Assembly: GCA_033439255.1 (NCBI GenBank)
Contig: CM065889.1
Location: 806,001-870,000, forward strand
Reading direction: 5' to 3'
Source: Hericium rajendrae
Taxonomy: Eukaryota > Basidiomycota > Agaricomycetes > Russulales > Hericiaceae
Length of the DNA stretch: 64,000 bases
A program made the translations under genes and the position numbers. The notes below the pieces were generated by a model. It worked only from the letters and a program-made list of their open reading frames with translations, searched no databases and was not told the origin of the DNA. Below, in pieces: positions 35,694 to 48,070 of this stretch. The first letter of the stretch is position 1, and each line of letters opens with the position of its first letter.

Positions 35694-37110
35694 TGGTGGA
35701 GGGTACGGGACGCGTCAGCACTCGAATCTGAGATCCTGTTCTACACGTGACTTTTTCCGCCCTCGGGTGCTCGCATTTCCCGGTTCCGTTCCGTGAGGCG
35801 GGGCCGCCGTCCCGGCTCTCTGCCTCGCCGATACCGCCACTCCGTCCAATAGCAACGTCCAGCCCTCTTTCAAAGCAACCAATTTACCTCCGCTTTTTTT
35901 CGAGGCCATTTGCAAGTCCCGGGCCGTCGCCACGTTTCATGCTCGCCCGACCAGCTTCGCCGTCAACATGCCCATCAGGCCTGTTCGCGCAACCCTTGTC
36001 CATTCCCCACACGCTGCAACTACGAGGATCCCCATCATTTATCCACACACGCCGCCACCCGCATGGCATGATTGCAGACACAAGGCCGTGTTCTGATGTC
36101 GAACACGCATCGACATCGACACGCACCGCACGCATGTGTCGATCTCAGACCGGGTCTCGCGGAGCAGCGAAGGACGCCTCGCTTCTCTGGGCCACCGGTC
36201 CGCGCACATCAGACAACGGGTGCCGCTCTCGCGCTGGCACTGACAGGCGGCGGCACGCAGCCCTGATGCATCTGCGTGCGTTTTGCGGGTGAATAAGAGT
36301 GCTGGATGCGGCGACGTGGCCGGTGCCCGCAGGCTCCAGATCGTCTCCGTTGATTGCCTTTTCCTCGTTAGCGTTGACGGGAGCCTCGAGCGTCCTCGAA
36401 TCTTCCTCGGCGGAGCTAGCACCGCATGTATAAGCCTGTTTGGCAGCAGCTACGCTTCCGAGTGCCACTAAGGCTGTCCCGCAGTCACCGGATGCAGCAT
36501 CCGCAGGTCGTGTGCCGCTGGAATACCCACACGACTGCGCCGACGATGTTTGTCTCGGGATCGGCGCTATCGGGCGGGGGTTGCCTGAGCTTTGCACCGG
36601 GTCAATTCGTAAGGCGATACACTCAGTTTTCGTGCTCAGATCTTACCAGAAGGCATTATAGTTGTTGTGACGCTTACTCAACCTCCATAATGGCTCAGAT
36701 TGTATCGTGTAGGCTCTTTGCTCATAAATATGATTTCGCACTGGGAGCTACACCAGGAGCATCTCACACCTGTGTTTGAACAGCATTCATCATGGGTATC
36801 CAAGAGGTATGTCAAAAACCCTCGTCTCGTGTTCGTCTACTATTCGAGGGGATCGTCATAAGTGGATTATACGGATAACAAAATATGCCCGAACGAAGGG
36901 TAGGCACAACGATGAAGGGCATGTACAGACCGTGCGTGGTCGGGTATTAATGAGCGGCTGGGGTGGGGTAGAAAATGTGAACGCGTAATTACAGATGTCC
37001 GTCGATGAATAAGGATGCGAGAAATCAGATGTCCGTACGATAAGAGCAACAACCATCTCATGGAAATAGCAGAACACACAAAGGAACGGTAGCCACCGAC
37101 ATGCCTACGC
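35694..37110. other. Large spacer, no confident gene
   Basis: Two mid-sized frames (plus 35747-36292 and minus 36145-36597) overlap in opposite directions and show nothing recognisable. A stretch of the minus frame, TALVALGSVAAAKQAYTCG, is mildly hydrophobic, so a small membrane-protein gene cannot be excluded. Confidence 0.4.
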
Positions 37111-38614
37111 CTAGTTACTGCTGTTGTTGTTGTTGGTGTTGTTGTCTTTGTTGCTTTTCGGTGCAAACTTGACGGCAAGCACGATGGCGATGATGGCAAG
37201 GATGACAATGATGATCGCGAAGCAAATCCAACGCTTTTGCGGGCAGCACGCGCGGAAACCACTGCTTTCTCGGTGTGACCGAGACTGAAGAGAGACGGGT
37301 CAGGCAACGGTGTGGCCATGGCGACGACACGACTTACCCGGCTTCTACATCCTTCTCGACATCGGCGGCCTGTGCTTCAATGGTATTGATAGTTTCGTCT
37401 TGTTGCTCGACGAGAATGCTCATCTGCGCGACAAAGACGCGTGAATTCAAGATTCGAAAAGCAAGAATCAGGATACTGACGTCATTGAATAGTTGTGCAA
37501 GTTCAGCGAGTGTCGACTCGATCTTCTTGATGTCTGCGTGTCGCTCTTGCACTTCGCGATACGCTGCCCGCGACTCGCCATAGCGGTTGGAGTTGAGAAG
37601 CTATACAGACTTCAATACTTATCATAGGCCCGAATTTGAACCGACTAACCGCCTGCGAGAAGACTTGACCGCCGTTATCGTCGTCCACGGCCGCCCGGAT
37701 CTCCTCTGGGCTAGCATCGGGCTTCACTGCAAAAAAAAAATACGTTTCAGACCATCATATGCACCTAAAAGCAGATGCAAACGCACCAATCTTGATCTGG
37801 CGCTCCATCCGCTGCTTGTATTTTTGCCTATACGCCTGCTCGACCTGCTGGTAGTTCTGGATCGCCTCCACGAACTTCGACTTCACCAGTGCGGTCTGAC
37901 ATCGCGCGTTAGCCCCGGGCATTCACGCAGGAGCTGAGAACGCACCTGCTGTTTCTTGATCGTCGCATCACGCCCTGCGCCGCCCGAGCGCTCGAGCGCC
38001 TTGATCCGCCGCTTCAGCATGCTGCTGAGGGAGCTGGTGTCCGCGACGAGGTCCTCGAGCTGCTGCGCGACGCGCTGGGCCGCCTGGTCATCTGTGTTGT
38101 TGAGCGAGCGCGAGTGCAGGTCTGAGATGCGGTTGACGCTGTCGTTGAATGTCTTGATGCTGTCTTGTATTGACGAAATCTACCAAGCCGTCCAGCACGG
38201 TCTCAGCACCATATCAGCGCAGAAAGTTGGAGATACGCACCTCGTCGTAGAAAGCGCTCATGGTGTCGCCGCCCGCTCCTACCCCGCAGTCAGGTTCGTG
38301 GTGCTGCTCTCCTTGACTTCCGCCATCTCGTAGCTGGGGGTATCGTCCTGTTGCGCATAGGGGTTTGGTCGGCGTCCGCCAGCACCACCGTACCCGCCGC
38401 CGCCAGGGGTAGGGTACGAATTGCTGCGGAAATGAATGAGGGCATCAACACCGGGCGCGGTGATCCGAACAGTGCGACCACGTACTAGCTGGGGTTCTCG
38501 CCTCCGCCCTGCTGCTGAGCCTTTCCGCCAGAACAACATGGGTCAGGACACGAAGAGAGAAACGAGAGGACAGGGTAAACGCACTCTCATTGCGGCGAGT
38601 CTGTCTCTGGCCAT
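37111..38614 (-). CDS. SSO1: Plasma-membrane t-SNARE, syntaxin of the Sso1/Sso2 type
   Basis: Qa-SNARE for exocytosis. The start MARDRLAAMR (38612-38614) is spliced to AQQQGG, then a disordered SYPTPGGGGYGGAGGRRPNP stretch and PSYEMAEVKESSTTNLTAG. The Habc bundle runs from AFYDEISSIQDSIKTFNDSV through LVADTSSLSSMLKRRIKALE and FVEAIQNYQQVEQAYRQKYK. The SNARE motif is VQERHADIKKIESTLAELAQ, LFNDMSILVEQQDETINTIE with the central Gln, then AVVSARAARKKRW and the anchor ICFAIIIVILAIIAIVLAVK. After the anchor comes an unusual Asn-rich tail, FAPKSNKDNNTNNNNSSN, ending at 37111. Single missing bases at 37235-37238 (A-run) and 38282-38285 (G-run) break the frame. Six introns. Confidence 0.92.
37117..37152 (+). 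repeat. Trinucleotide-like GTT/TGT repeat in syntaxin C-terminus
   Basis: Impure TGT/GTT repeat (AAC on the coding strand) encoding the Asn-rich tail of the syntaxin. Short and interrupted, but the type of sequence that changes length. Confidence 0.5.
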
Positions 38615-39045
38615 GTTGTGGTACGATGTCGGTATATGCGGGAATCAGTTGTTGTCAAGCGGGCTGGTATCTCCACAACAATCAATGTTGCGAGAGCTCA
38701 AGATGATGTTGAAATGGGATACGGGAGCAGGTCAGCGAGGCAGACCAGCAAGGGAAGGGGGGGTATACAGCTGCCAGCGTCTGGAGGCTGTGAGAAAGGC
38801 GTTGATTCGAGGTGGCTGTGATCTGCTGTGACCGTTGGCGCCGCTCGGGTGGGGCGGCTTCAATTTTGTCTCAGTCCACTTTGACCCTAGCACCTCGGTT
38901 CTCATGAGCTTCAAGACCGATTTTAATCTAGTACAGTACACTCTACTGCACACCCGTTGCTACAATTTTACAAAGCAAAGACAGCACTTTGCACAATACA
39001 TCTATCTGTGTCAGCGCAGAGAACAATTGTGCTCTGGACCTTTTT
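38615..39045. other. Syntaxin upstream region
   Basis: Spacer between the syntaxin start and the argininosuccinate lyase stop. No gene seen. Confidence 0.5.
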
Positions 39046-40831
39046 CTATTTCGCCAGAGCCGCCCGAAGGACAGACACTTGCCGGTCGATCATGGTTCGG
39101 CTAGTCCCTCCAATTGCCTGCCTGCGTTCCACGCTGGCCTCGAAGTCGAACACCTGGTGGATATCATCGCCAAATTTGTCGCACAGGGTCTTGTAATCCT
39201 GTAGGCTCAACTCGTTAAGTTGGCACTGGCGCGCCTCTGCGAGCGCAACGGCCCTGCCTGAAATGTGATGCGTCTCTCGGAATGGAATCTGCAATCGCGC
39301 GGGGTCAGCTGGGCATACTGACAACTGTCCTGATCACTCACCCCCTTGCGAACGAGGTAGTCGGCCAGATCGGTGGCAAGGACATCCATAGTCAGCGCTT
39401 TGCGCATCTTTTCTGGGTGTACCTACAACAGTGAGTGGTGTTAATGGCGCTTGATCCGTACAAAGACCGAGCAGCATACCTCCAGCGTGCCAATGACACC
39501 TTCAGCTATCCGGAAGCAGGCAGATACGGTATCCACAGCATCGAATAACGGCTCCTTGTCTTCCTGGAGGTCCTTGTTGTATGTCGACGGGAGACCCTTG
39601 TATGTCATAAGGAACCCTGCAGCCTGCGTGTCGCTTTGGTCAAAGAAAGATAAAGCAAGAAGGAAGATCCAACATACATTGCCGAAAACGCGTCCCGATT
39701 TGCCTCGGAGAAGTTCGAGGGAATCGGGTTCTTCTTTTGTGGCATCATACTCGAGCCAGTGCTAGTGAAGTGTATCAGACATTATGACATCGCCCCACCA
39801 CGATGCACAACGCACCTGTAAGCATCACTCAGTGTGATAAAGCCAAATTCAGCCGTCGAGTAGATGATCAGATCCTCCGCCATCCGGCTCATGTGGGTGG
39901 TGGTCAAACTCGCCCACAGGAGGAATTCGATAATAAAATCACGATCGCCGACCCCCATAGACTGTTCTCGCGACAGATTGGAAGCCGAGCTCCTTGGCAA
40001 GGAATTCACGGTCGACGCAGAAGGGTTGCCCGCGAGCGCTCCGGATCCGAGAGGGAAGGACGGATATGCGCGGGATGAGCTGCTGAAGACGCTCGAGATC
40101 GGTGCTGAACGAGAAGGCATGCGAAAGCAGGAGATGGGACCAGCGGATGGGTTGGCCACGCTATCCGCAAATCGTGAGTCCGATGTCAGGATAGTGAGGG
40201 AAAACGGACCTGCAAGTGTGTGTAACCAGGCATGAGGTAGTCCTTCTCCTTGTCAGCGCGTTCGACCATGACGCGAATGAGGTCCCGCAATCCGGCCTCG
40301 ACTTCTTTTACTTCGCCAAGAAGCCAAAGACGCATGTCAGTCGCGACCTGGTCATTTCGCGAGCGGCCAGTGTGGAGTTTTCCACCCAATGGGCCAATCA
40401 GTTCGCTCAATCGGCGTTCGTTGGCGGTGTGGATGTCTTCGTCGTCCGGTGCAGGTTCGAACTAGAAAAGATGATGGTCCGGCTGTCTACATGAGGCGTC
40501 CCTGTGGAGGCAGAGATGTGGAATGTTACTTACCGTTCCAGTTGCCCACTCCTTCCCTACAGCTTCCAGACCTTGAGTGATCTTGACCTCCTCCTCTTTT
40601 GTCAAAATACCAACCTTGGTCAGTGATTTGGCATAGGCAATTGAGCCGCGAATATCAGCGGCATGCATCCGCTGGTCATATTTGAGCGACTGGTTGAACG
40701 CGTGCATCCTGTAGACATGGTTTCTTTATTGGTGTGCATAGATCGATTGGATATCAATGAACTCACAGAGGATCGGTTTTGCCAGTAAAGCGACCTCCCC
40801 ATAGCTTTTGTTTTGTGGGCTGTTCGGCCAT
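39046..40831 (-). CDS. ARG4: Argininosuccinate lyase
   Basis: Last enzyme of arginine synthesis, splitting argininosuccinate into arginine and fumarate. Start [20 protein letters not shown] (40829-40831). Family blocks in order: [114 protein letters not shown], the fumarase-superfamily signature [20 protein letters not shown], and [20 protein letters not shown]. The end [13 protein letters not shown] stops at 39046. A base is missing at 40021-40022 and one looks extra at 40053-40055, so two breaks 30 bases apart largely cancel out. Seven introns. Confidence 0.95.
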
Positions 40832-41412
40832 TGTGGTATAGTGAGCAGATGTGTGGATGAAAAGATTTGGGTTGGACGCAAAGCAAGCGCACTTCGAATC
40901 TTTGCTTTGACTCGACTGTGTTACCCATTCTGGAAGGTCGACTTCCTTTCTCATCCTGCCATCTGCAAGTTCTTTCGTAAGTATCTCTCCAGATTTGTTC
41001 TTATGTGTCTCTCTGTATGTCTCCGTACTACTCACGCACTTTGGCGTAGAGACCATTGTCAAATTCCTGCTATAAAGCTGATTTGACGTAGGCCAGGTCA
41101 AGTAGTATATTCGTCAACAGCACGCGCCAAAGATCCCGTCTGTTCGAGGGTCAAAATTTGGCGTTTCCCAGTTTCTTTTGGCCTTAAATAACAGCGATGG
41201 TTCTCTTGCAATTCACAGACTTTCTGAAGGTCGTTGGTTCATCTCTTCCTGACGCTCTGATTTTTTTTTTGATTTTCGAGTGCTTTTTGTCACCTGACTG
41301 ATGTTAACTATCACATGATCTCTTCGCGTCCTCAAGTCCGTCTAGTTTGACCGGTCAGCCTCTTCAGACTTTCTTCCTCTCCACCACCATCGCATACTAC
41401 AAGCACATATTC
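40832..41412. other. Divergent promoter region, ARG4 / orphan gene
   Basis: Shared upstream region of two genes running apart. Contains a T10 run at 41261-41270. No further gene seen. Confidence 0.5.
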
Positions 41413-43069
41413 ATGTTTATCAACAGTTCTTTTACTTGGACTGATGTCCTGGCGTATTTCACTGTACTTGTCACTCTTTTCCTTCTGCACAGTTCAATTT
41501 TGTCAACCCTCACTTCTTTGGAGTACGCCTTCGAAAACATATCAAGACAGGCTCCGTTTCCTCTCGACGTATCTTTTTCTCATGAATTTATCAACGAAAA
41601 TCCTGCGGATCTGGGCTCTTCTGCGGTGAATGGATACTCATCCCTCACGCCCTGGCTTGCGGCGGTATCGTCTAGCCGCCTCCGCCATATCAACGACCTC
41701 GGACGTGTCTCTTCTCAGCTCGCCGCAATTTCTCTTCTCATGATCATCAGCTCGATGCAAGCTCTTCTGGCTTTCCACCATTTCATATGCCCTACTGTCA
41801 AAGTAGGCGGATGGATAGCTCGCGCCTGGCTCCGCATCCCACCAGCGGATGCAAAGTTTCAAGCATTTCTGCTTCATTTTCTTCGCTGGCCTCCACCTCC
41901 ACGTCTCCCGCTTTCCACACTCTATTTTCACTCGGATGAAGGCTATCGCTTCAATCCGCCGACGTGTCGAACCTGTGGGAGAGACGCTCACGCCGAGCTC
42001 CTTGGATGATGATACGGTCGCGGGCGAGTACCGTGGATGCCCCTTACACTCCACCAAGGTCCCAGTCCGGTGCGCAGTACATGATGTTCCCAGCAAGGTT
42101 ACGCCAGCATTGTTCCTCGTCAGCGAGAGGCCCAATCCGCTCATCCGCTGAAGTCGAACCTCAGCGTCCATGCCCCGGCCTTCGCACCCTCTTGTACTTC
42201 TACGTCTAAATCGTTGACTCCTGAGAATGCTCAGAGCGCCATCACAATCAAGCCTCGCGGCCGCCTCCACCGCATTCTCACGAGCTCACTTTCGGTCTTT
42301 CAGAAAGCGAAGGTTGACGCTGCTGTGTCTCCTTCAGCTCAAGCTTCCAGCCAGGACTTCACCACGCAGAAGTTGGAGCCTTCCTCTGCCGCGACGATTA
42401 GCTCTGCAGCTCCGACCGTGCGGCTGAATAAGGACGCCCCGGTTTTCACCCCTGGTCGATCGTCTCCCCTTCTCGCCCTGCCCATAGTGAGCATTCACGA
42501 CGTGGTTCCAGGTTCAACTGGGAAGGAATTTTCGACCCTCGGCTCGTCATCTCTTCACACCACAGACGATAGCAGATGCTACCACGTCTGTATCTCCAGT
42601 AACACCCATTTCTGGCCAGTCTCACTACGGCGTAATCATCGCAGATGGCGCTGCCTCTCCGCTCATGCCGATGATGAAGTCCACACCCAAGATGCTCTAT
42701 CCTCCGTCTTTGAGCCCGTCATTCCCCAACGAAGTCGAGTCTCCTGTTCTCTATTCGACTCAACCACACTGGACCCAGATGACGGCCAGCCCCATTACTC
42801 CTATGGCCGCCCCGGTACCCTGTGGGCTTCGTCAATCGCTCTTGCCACCGCGTCCTGCGCTCGGTCCCGTCACGAACAGGTTGTCCGCCAACAACAGGAT
42901 GAATCTTCCTGCGCTCGTAACCAACCACCGCATGCCGCAGGATCCAAAGGAAAGGCCATTGCCGCCGACTGCTCCAGTTCTGCCCGCGGAGCCTGTCCAC
43001 AAGCCCTCCGTACCATCGCATTTCCCAGTGTACAAGGGATACAAGTCCAGCGCGCTCTTCCCGGCGTGA
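41413..43069 (+). CDS. Orphan protein with N-terminal membrane helix
   Basis: I do not recognise this protein. The ATG at 41413 gives MFINSSFTWTDVLAYFTVLV and TLFLLHSSILSTLTS, a strong hydrophobic segment near the N-terminus. Then come LVSSQLAAISLLMIISSMQA-like and IARAWLRIPPADAKF segments; one or two may also be membrane helices. Further right, the reading moves through other frames that are all coding-like and Ser/Pro-rich: VEPVGETLTPSSLDDDTVAG, LTPENAQSAITIKPRGRLHR, VFQKAKVDAAVSPSAQASSQ, and finally FPVYKGYKSSALFPA ending at 43069. No GT..AG introns are obvious between the blocks, so three or more single-base breaks are likelier than splicing. Probably one protein of about 540 residues, ending disordered. 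Confidence 0.5.
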
Positions 43070-43451
43070 GCGTTCTGTGAGGGGTTTCGCAGAGTAGACG
43101 GCTTCCGTTTTTCGCGATGGTTTCTCGGCACTTTATGTCCTCCGTTGATATACATCCTATATTTCTTCAGGATTCACAGATCTACGTATCCTTCGATTTG
43201 AATTTACTTCCGATTGATTTGCACGATGTACAATGGTTAGGACTCGGTCATCTTTGTAACTTCTAGACGCAGAGTTACGATTCTGGATACAAGGAATGTA
43301 TGATCAGTCTCCGGTGAAGCGCGTATCTATGCAGAGCCAGGCTTCTCCATTATAAATAATCTAGCAATACGCACTCTAGAGTACGAGATATACGATAATC
43401 TATCATCCATTCAAGTTATCAGACCTCAGGATAAGCGTGTTCTAAGAAGCA
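43070..43451. other. Intergenic between converging genes
   Basis: AT-rich 3' flanks of the orphan gene and the AIG1-like gene. No gene seen. Confidence 0.55.
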
Positions 43452-44442
43452 TCAATTTTCGCGCTTGTGCGCACCCGCCGCGCCATTCACGATCGCGCCC
43501 TTGTCCTTCGGCGAAGGGCAAATCTCGCCAACGACGGGGGTCCCGCGTAACGCATTAACGACGCGCAGCGCGAGCAGCGCCATCGTGGTGACGATGAGGT
43601 AGATCACAACGCGGATAGGAAACGGGTTGACCGTGAGGAACGGGTACGGGACTGCCACACAAACCAAACACATCAGCCCCATCGCACGCAGCACACAAAA
43701 ACGGGCACTCACAGACGCCATTGAGGCCCCCGCAGCGCTCGACCCACGCGCCGTACCACAGCGCCATGGCGAGCGCCATCGCGCTCGCGCCGTACTTCAG
43801 CTCCGCGGGGCTGTTTGCGCTCGAAGAGCACGAAGTCGAGCGTGAGCGCGAGCGAGGGCACCGCGTGCAGCGCGAGGTCGACGTCCGTGCGCAGGTGGAA
43901 GGGCGCGGTGGCGGTGCCGGACGCGGTGGGGACGCTTTGGAGGATGAGGCTTGGTGCGAAGAGGATAAGACCCCAGTAGATGAGGGAGACGACGACTTCG
44001 AGCTGTGGGCGGATGGGTGAGGAGATTGCGGGGCTGGAAGGAGGGGACGTACGGGGAGGGATATCATCGCGAGGGTGCGTTTGGCTTGTCTGAAGACTGC
44101 GTAGCTATCGTGAGCGGGAGCGCTCAGGCGCTTGACATTGTTATCTGCGTTACCTTTGAAACTGGGGAAGACATCATTCGCAAGGGCCAGCAGCATCGTT
44201 ACAACTGCCATGGCCAACCTGTATCATGGTGACAATGAGCATGTCTGCAGTATGGAAGACGTCACGGTCAATGGATGTCGGCATGCTCACGCTTGTATCG
44301 TCAGGAACTGCGTGTGGCCGCATCTCTGGCTCATGATGTAGTCGTCCAGCGGCGTGCCGCTCATGGCATTGTATCCATAAATCATGGTCGCAGCGGCGGA
44401 CGCGTGTAGGAGCGCTGCGCCGAGTCGTTTGGCCGTCGACAT
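43452..44442 (-). CDS. FAR-17a/AIG1-like integral membrane protein
   Basis: Multi-pass membrane protein of the AIG1/ADTRP type; animal members are threonine hydrolases of fatty-acid esters of hydroxy fatty acids. Start MSTAKRLGAALLHASAAATM (44440-44442), then QRCGHTQFLTIQ, which matches the family's GG-x-W-K-FLT motif region. Helix 2 is LAMAVVTMLLALANDVF; a Pro-rich block precedes VVSLIYWGLILFAPSLILQS; the family histidine block appears as TDVDLALHAVPSLALTLDFV. The last helices are ASAMALAMALWYGAWVE and PIRVVIYLIVTTMALLALRV, ending GAAGAHKREN at 43452. Frame break near 43805-43815. Introns near 44120-44300, 44040 and 43650-43710. Active Thr not pinned down because the relevant exon border is uncertain. 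Confidence 0.75.
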
Positions 44443-45000
44443 GGTGGTCGATCAGGTCGTCGGAAGAGGGATAAGTAGTTCTATAAGGTCTATGAAGGTT
44501 GCGTCCGGGAGCGACTTCGCTCAGGTATATAGCGCAATTTAGGGATGTTGGACGTGCGTCTCTGGGATGGTAGGATGGTCGTTGGTGAGAGGAACAAAGG
44601 GTATCTCGCAGCACACGACCGTCGTGTCCACTGGCTGGCCCGACTGCCTCGGATGTTCCGCCTGATGGTGGTGACATCAGCGCTCGCGACAGTCGCGTCG
44701 TGGAGTCCCATTTTCTTAGACAAACGAGATGACGCGCCGGACGTCCGACGCCTGACGCATGAGGGCCGTAAACGCAACATACGATAAACGATATACAGTG
44801 AGAAGTAACATGTAGAGTTGTGTATCCACGGAACGAGAAATGCTCATTATATATTACAGCGCGGGTGAAGTCCGTCCTGAGCATTCTGTAAAAGATGCCG
44901 TCTTTCCCAAAGCTCCCTAAATGTCTAAGTAAATATCGTACATCACCCCGCGACGTACAGCAGGAATATCAGACGATATTCTTCTAATCTGGGACCAGCT
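44443..45000. other. Upstream region of the AIG1-like gene
   Basis: Spacer between two leftward genes. The plus frame 44545-44787 is featureless. No gene seen. Confidence 0.5.
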
Positions 45001-46827
45001 CTAAACGCGTCCATGCCATCGCCTCCAGAGTACCACGCTCGCTCCGCACGATATCAACGCGGCCCAGGTGCTGACCCAGAACGTGAGACGCCAGCACGCG
45101 ACACCGGTGCACACGCCTTCGCCGCTACTCCGGCTGGCGGAAATGAAGGCGTAGAGGTAGGAGAACAGCGGTGTGCCGAGGAAGGGGGCGTATGTCAACA
45201 CGCCGAAGTTGCGGCCCAGGTTTGTTGAGCCCCAAATGGAGGAGACGACACTCGGGCTGTGAAAGAAGGATCAGCGCAATGGTCACTGTGACGGGAAAGT
45301 GGAGACGCGTACAGAATGGTGAATGTTGTGCCATAGGCGACACCTGTTCCGATACTATACGCCGCGTAAGTAATGTCAAAGGCAAGATGTGGGGCAGTGT
45401 GCAGTATCTACCTGAGAATCCAGAGCATGCCCTGCGATCGGATGCCAAGAACAAGACTGGCGTACGAGATCGCCAGAAGAAGCGTAGCGCCCGAGAGGAA
45501 GCCAATGCGACTGAAGAAGTGCTTCCTCGGGAAAGAACGCATCCCGTTGGGCAAATAAGCTGCGACCGGAGAGGTGAAATCTGCCAATGGGCCTGCAAGC
45601 AGCCGGGAGGCAGTATTGGCAAGTGAAAGGACACGGACTTGTGTGGACGTGGCTACGTCAGTGGCGGTATCAAGAATGGTGGTGTCTTGGGATGCTGAAG
45701 ACGGGGGTAGTGACAGGACGATGGTGCCGATGTTCGATATCACCATCTCACACTTGACTTGTTATGAGCGATCGCCCTATTTTGTTCGTGACAGAAGTAA
45801 GTGCTGCTCACCGAGCCCAATACAAGCATGGTTATCAGAGCGAGGATATAGAAGTTGGGATCCTTGAGCAAATCGAGGACGGTGGCGTCTTCCTCCACAA
45901 GAACGACGGAGACGGAGACCTGTGGTCCTTTCCCTGGTAGTAGTGCTTGTCGTTCATCCGTGCTTGCTTCCTCAAGATCTTCGTGCCCAATGATGACAGG
46001 TTCTTCCGATATCGTCGCCCTGTCCGACAACAGAGGTGGTACGTGGAGGGTGAAGGCGCCGATAAGATGAACTATACCCGCTAAGGCTGCTAAGAACGTC
46101 AAAAATGCCGTTACGTCTAGGCCTGTATCCGATCTCGAGAATGGCTTCGCCAGAAGAGACAAGAATAGCGGGGATAGACCGAAGAGGGCCATGCTCGATC
46201 CCGACGCCACGCCCATGTAATCAGGGAAGTTCTTGGATGCAGCGAAGAGTGAGGAGAAATATCTGAGGGCCTAGATTGAGCCTAGCGCGACATGTGGTCA
46301 ACTGCACTTACGAGAAGACAGTTCCAAGTCCTGCAAGGAAGAAGAAGAATACGAGGCGGTGGAACGAGGACTTGGACGGATAGGCGATATCATCGGGGGT
46401 CTTGGCAATTTCGTGGGCGAACATCCCAAAGCCAAAAGAAAAAAGGATGGAAGAGACCAGAGAGCACGCCCAAGGGCCATGACGATCAATGACCTTCCCA
46501 ACTACAGCAGCGAATGGGTACTGTCCGATCATGCCTCTGGGACAGAAGCTGAGCAAGTGCGAGTCCGAGCGTCGAATGACTCACGCGAGGACTATGGTAG
46601 TAAGCTGAGGCTGAGTGAGCTTGAGATGCGTTGCCAATGCTGGCGAAAGCAGGGGGAAGGTGAAGATGCCGCCCGCACATATCCTAAATAGATAAGTTAG
46701 ACACCTCATGAATTAGTACTTCAGAGACCTCTTCAACGGATATCAGAGACGCACGCATTGGCGGCAATGGAACAACAAGTGCAGACGAGACGGGCCCTCT
46801 GCAATAACGAAGAGTCGGACGCCATGA
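45001..46827 (-). CDS. Major facilitator transporter, Mch1-like
   Basis: Twelve-helix transporter related to yeast Mch1 (a monocarboxylate-permease homologue whose substrate is not known) and nodulin-like MFS proteins. Start MASDSSLLQRARLVCTCCSI is spliced (intron 46685-46755) to AICAGGIFTFPLLSPALATH and LKLTQPQLTTIVLA. Helices continue with RGMIGQYPFAAVVGKVIDRH, ACSLVSSILFSFGFGMFAHE, FFFFLAGLGTVFSYFSSLFA, DYMGVASGSSMALFGLSPLF. A cytosolic loop with EEPVIIGHEDLEEASTDERQ sits between the two halves. The second half holds LANTASRLLAGPLADFTSPV, TLLLAISYASLVLGIRSQ and FGVLTYAPFLGTPLFSYLYA, ending ASVVLWRRWHGRV at 45001. Five introns, frame clean. Confidence 0.82.
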
Positions 46828-47022
46828 GGGGAGTCACATCCAAGGGAGTCGGACGAGAGCTAACGTGTGTGGGGAGGAGCGCCTCCCCTCAGACTGCGCC
46901 CGACACGGCCATGTCGGCGCGCACGTGAGCGACGCGTCGTGGCAACACGTGCAAACAGCGTGTGTTGATGGGCGCGTCTCAGTCGCGTCTGACTCTGACT
47001 CCTTGTTTCACCCCTCCTCGCC

Positions 47023-48070
47023 ATGTCCCTCCCCGTCAAACGCACCTATGGCTCGCGCCAGAGCCGTCCATCCTTCCGTTCATCTTCTCCCGACCTCTCA
47101 TCTTCCCCCGCGACGCCTTCTCTCAAACGACCGCTCAGCGAGCGCCTCTCATTCACCAACACCCCGGCCAACAAGCGACCGCGTCTAACCGCGTCTATCT
47201 CAGATAAGGATACCAAGAAGGCGAAGGCCAAGAAAACCAACACCCAGAAATTTCTGACACAGCTGCATTTCAGTATCGATACCTCCGTTCTGCGGACATG
47301 CCCGCTGTGCGACTTGACCTACACCAAGGGCGCCCCGACGATGAGAGCCTGCACAAGGCGCACTGCGCCCGCGTCCAGCGCAGCATGGAGTGGGGCAGGG
47401 AGGAGGAGAAGGAGTCCGTGAAGGTCGGCGTGCAAGAGATCGAACGCTCCGTCAAGCTGAAGAACGGGAAGAAAGGAAGGATTATCTGCTTCAAGGCAGA
47501 CGTCGGAGGCAAGATCGGGTCCAAGGTAATGTTCCGCATTCCTCTACCAATAATGCAGAAAATTTAACGATGCTTTCAGCTCGCGATACTGCTCGACACG
47601 ATCGCCCTCGCTCTTTCGTCCCCGCCGCTCACAGAACCCATCCTCCGCGCGACCAAAGTCTACCTCTTCCTCCTTCCCTCGATTACCTCAACATCACGCG
47701 AGCGCATCGTCGGCTGCGTCCTCGCGCAACAAATTACCACCGCCATGGCCATGGCCGCACCCGCAGACCTCATAGACGCACACGGCGCCCCGCCGACCGC
47801 GACCCTCGTCGCCGTCGACACCAGCTCCGGGCTGTTCTGCCATCCCGAGCCGCTGCCGACGCCGCTGGGCATCCCGCGCTATTTGTCCCCTCCGCGCACC
47901 GCCGGCAGGGCATCGCGGCCCGTCTGCTCGACGCAGCGGCCGCGACCTTCGTGCACGGATGCAAGCTCAGTCCCACACGGGGCGAGGTGGCGTTCACACA
48001 GCCGACGGACTCGGGGAGGGCGGTCATGGAGAGCTGGGGCGGCGGCACGGTCAGGATCTATCAGGAATGA
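47023..48070 (+). CDS. ECO1: N-acetyltransferase ECO1 (sister-chromatid cohesion)
   Basis: Acetylates the cohesin subunit Smc3 in S phase. Start MSLPVKRTYGSRQSRPSFRS; a basic disordered N-terminus (KRPLSERLSFTNTPANKRPR) leads to the C2H2 finger RTCPLCDLTYTKGAPDDESL plus HKAHC. The acetyltransferase core follows: KADVGGKIGSK before the only clear intron (47525-47578), LAILLDTIALALSS, SRERIVGCVLAQQITTAMAM, then SAHRRQGIAARLLDAAAATF (acetyl-CoA loop RRQGIA) and GEVAFTQPTDSGRAVMESWG, ending GTVRIYQE. One C is missing at 47333-47336 (in the finger) and one base near 47878, so three frames must be joined. Neighbouring GLT1 converges on it. Confidence 0.93.

Noticed and set aside
35747-36597. Opposed mid-sized frames upstream of the AN1 gene
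   Set aside because: They overlap on opposite strands, share no known feature, and neither shows splice-supported continuity.
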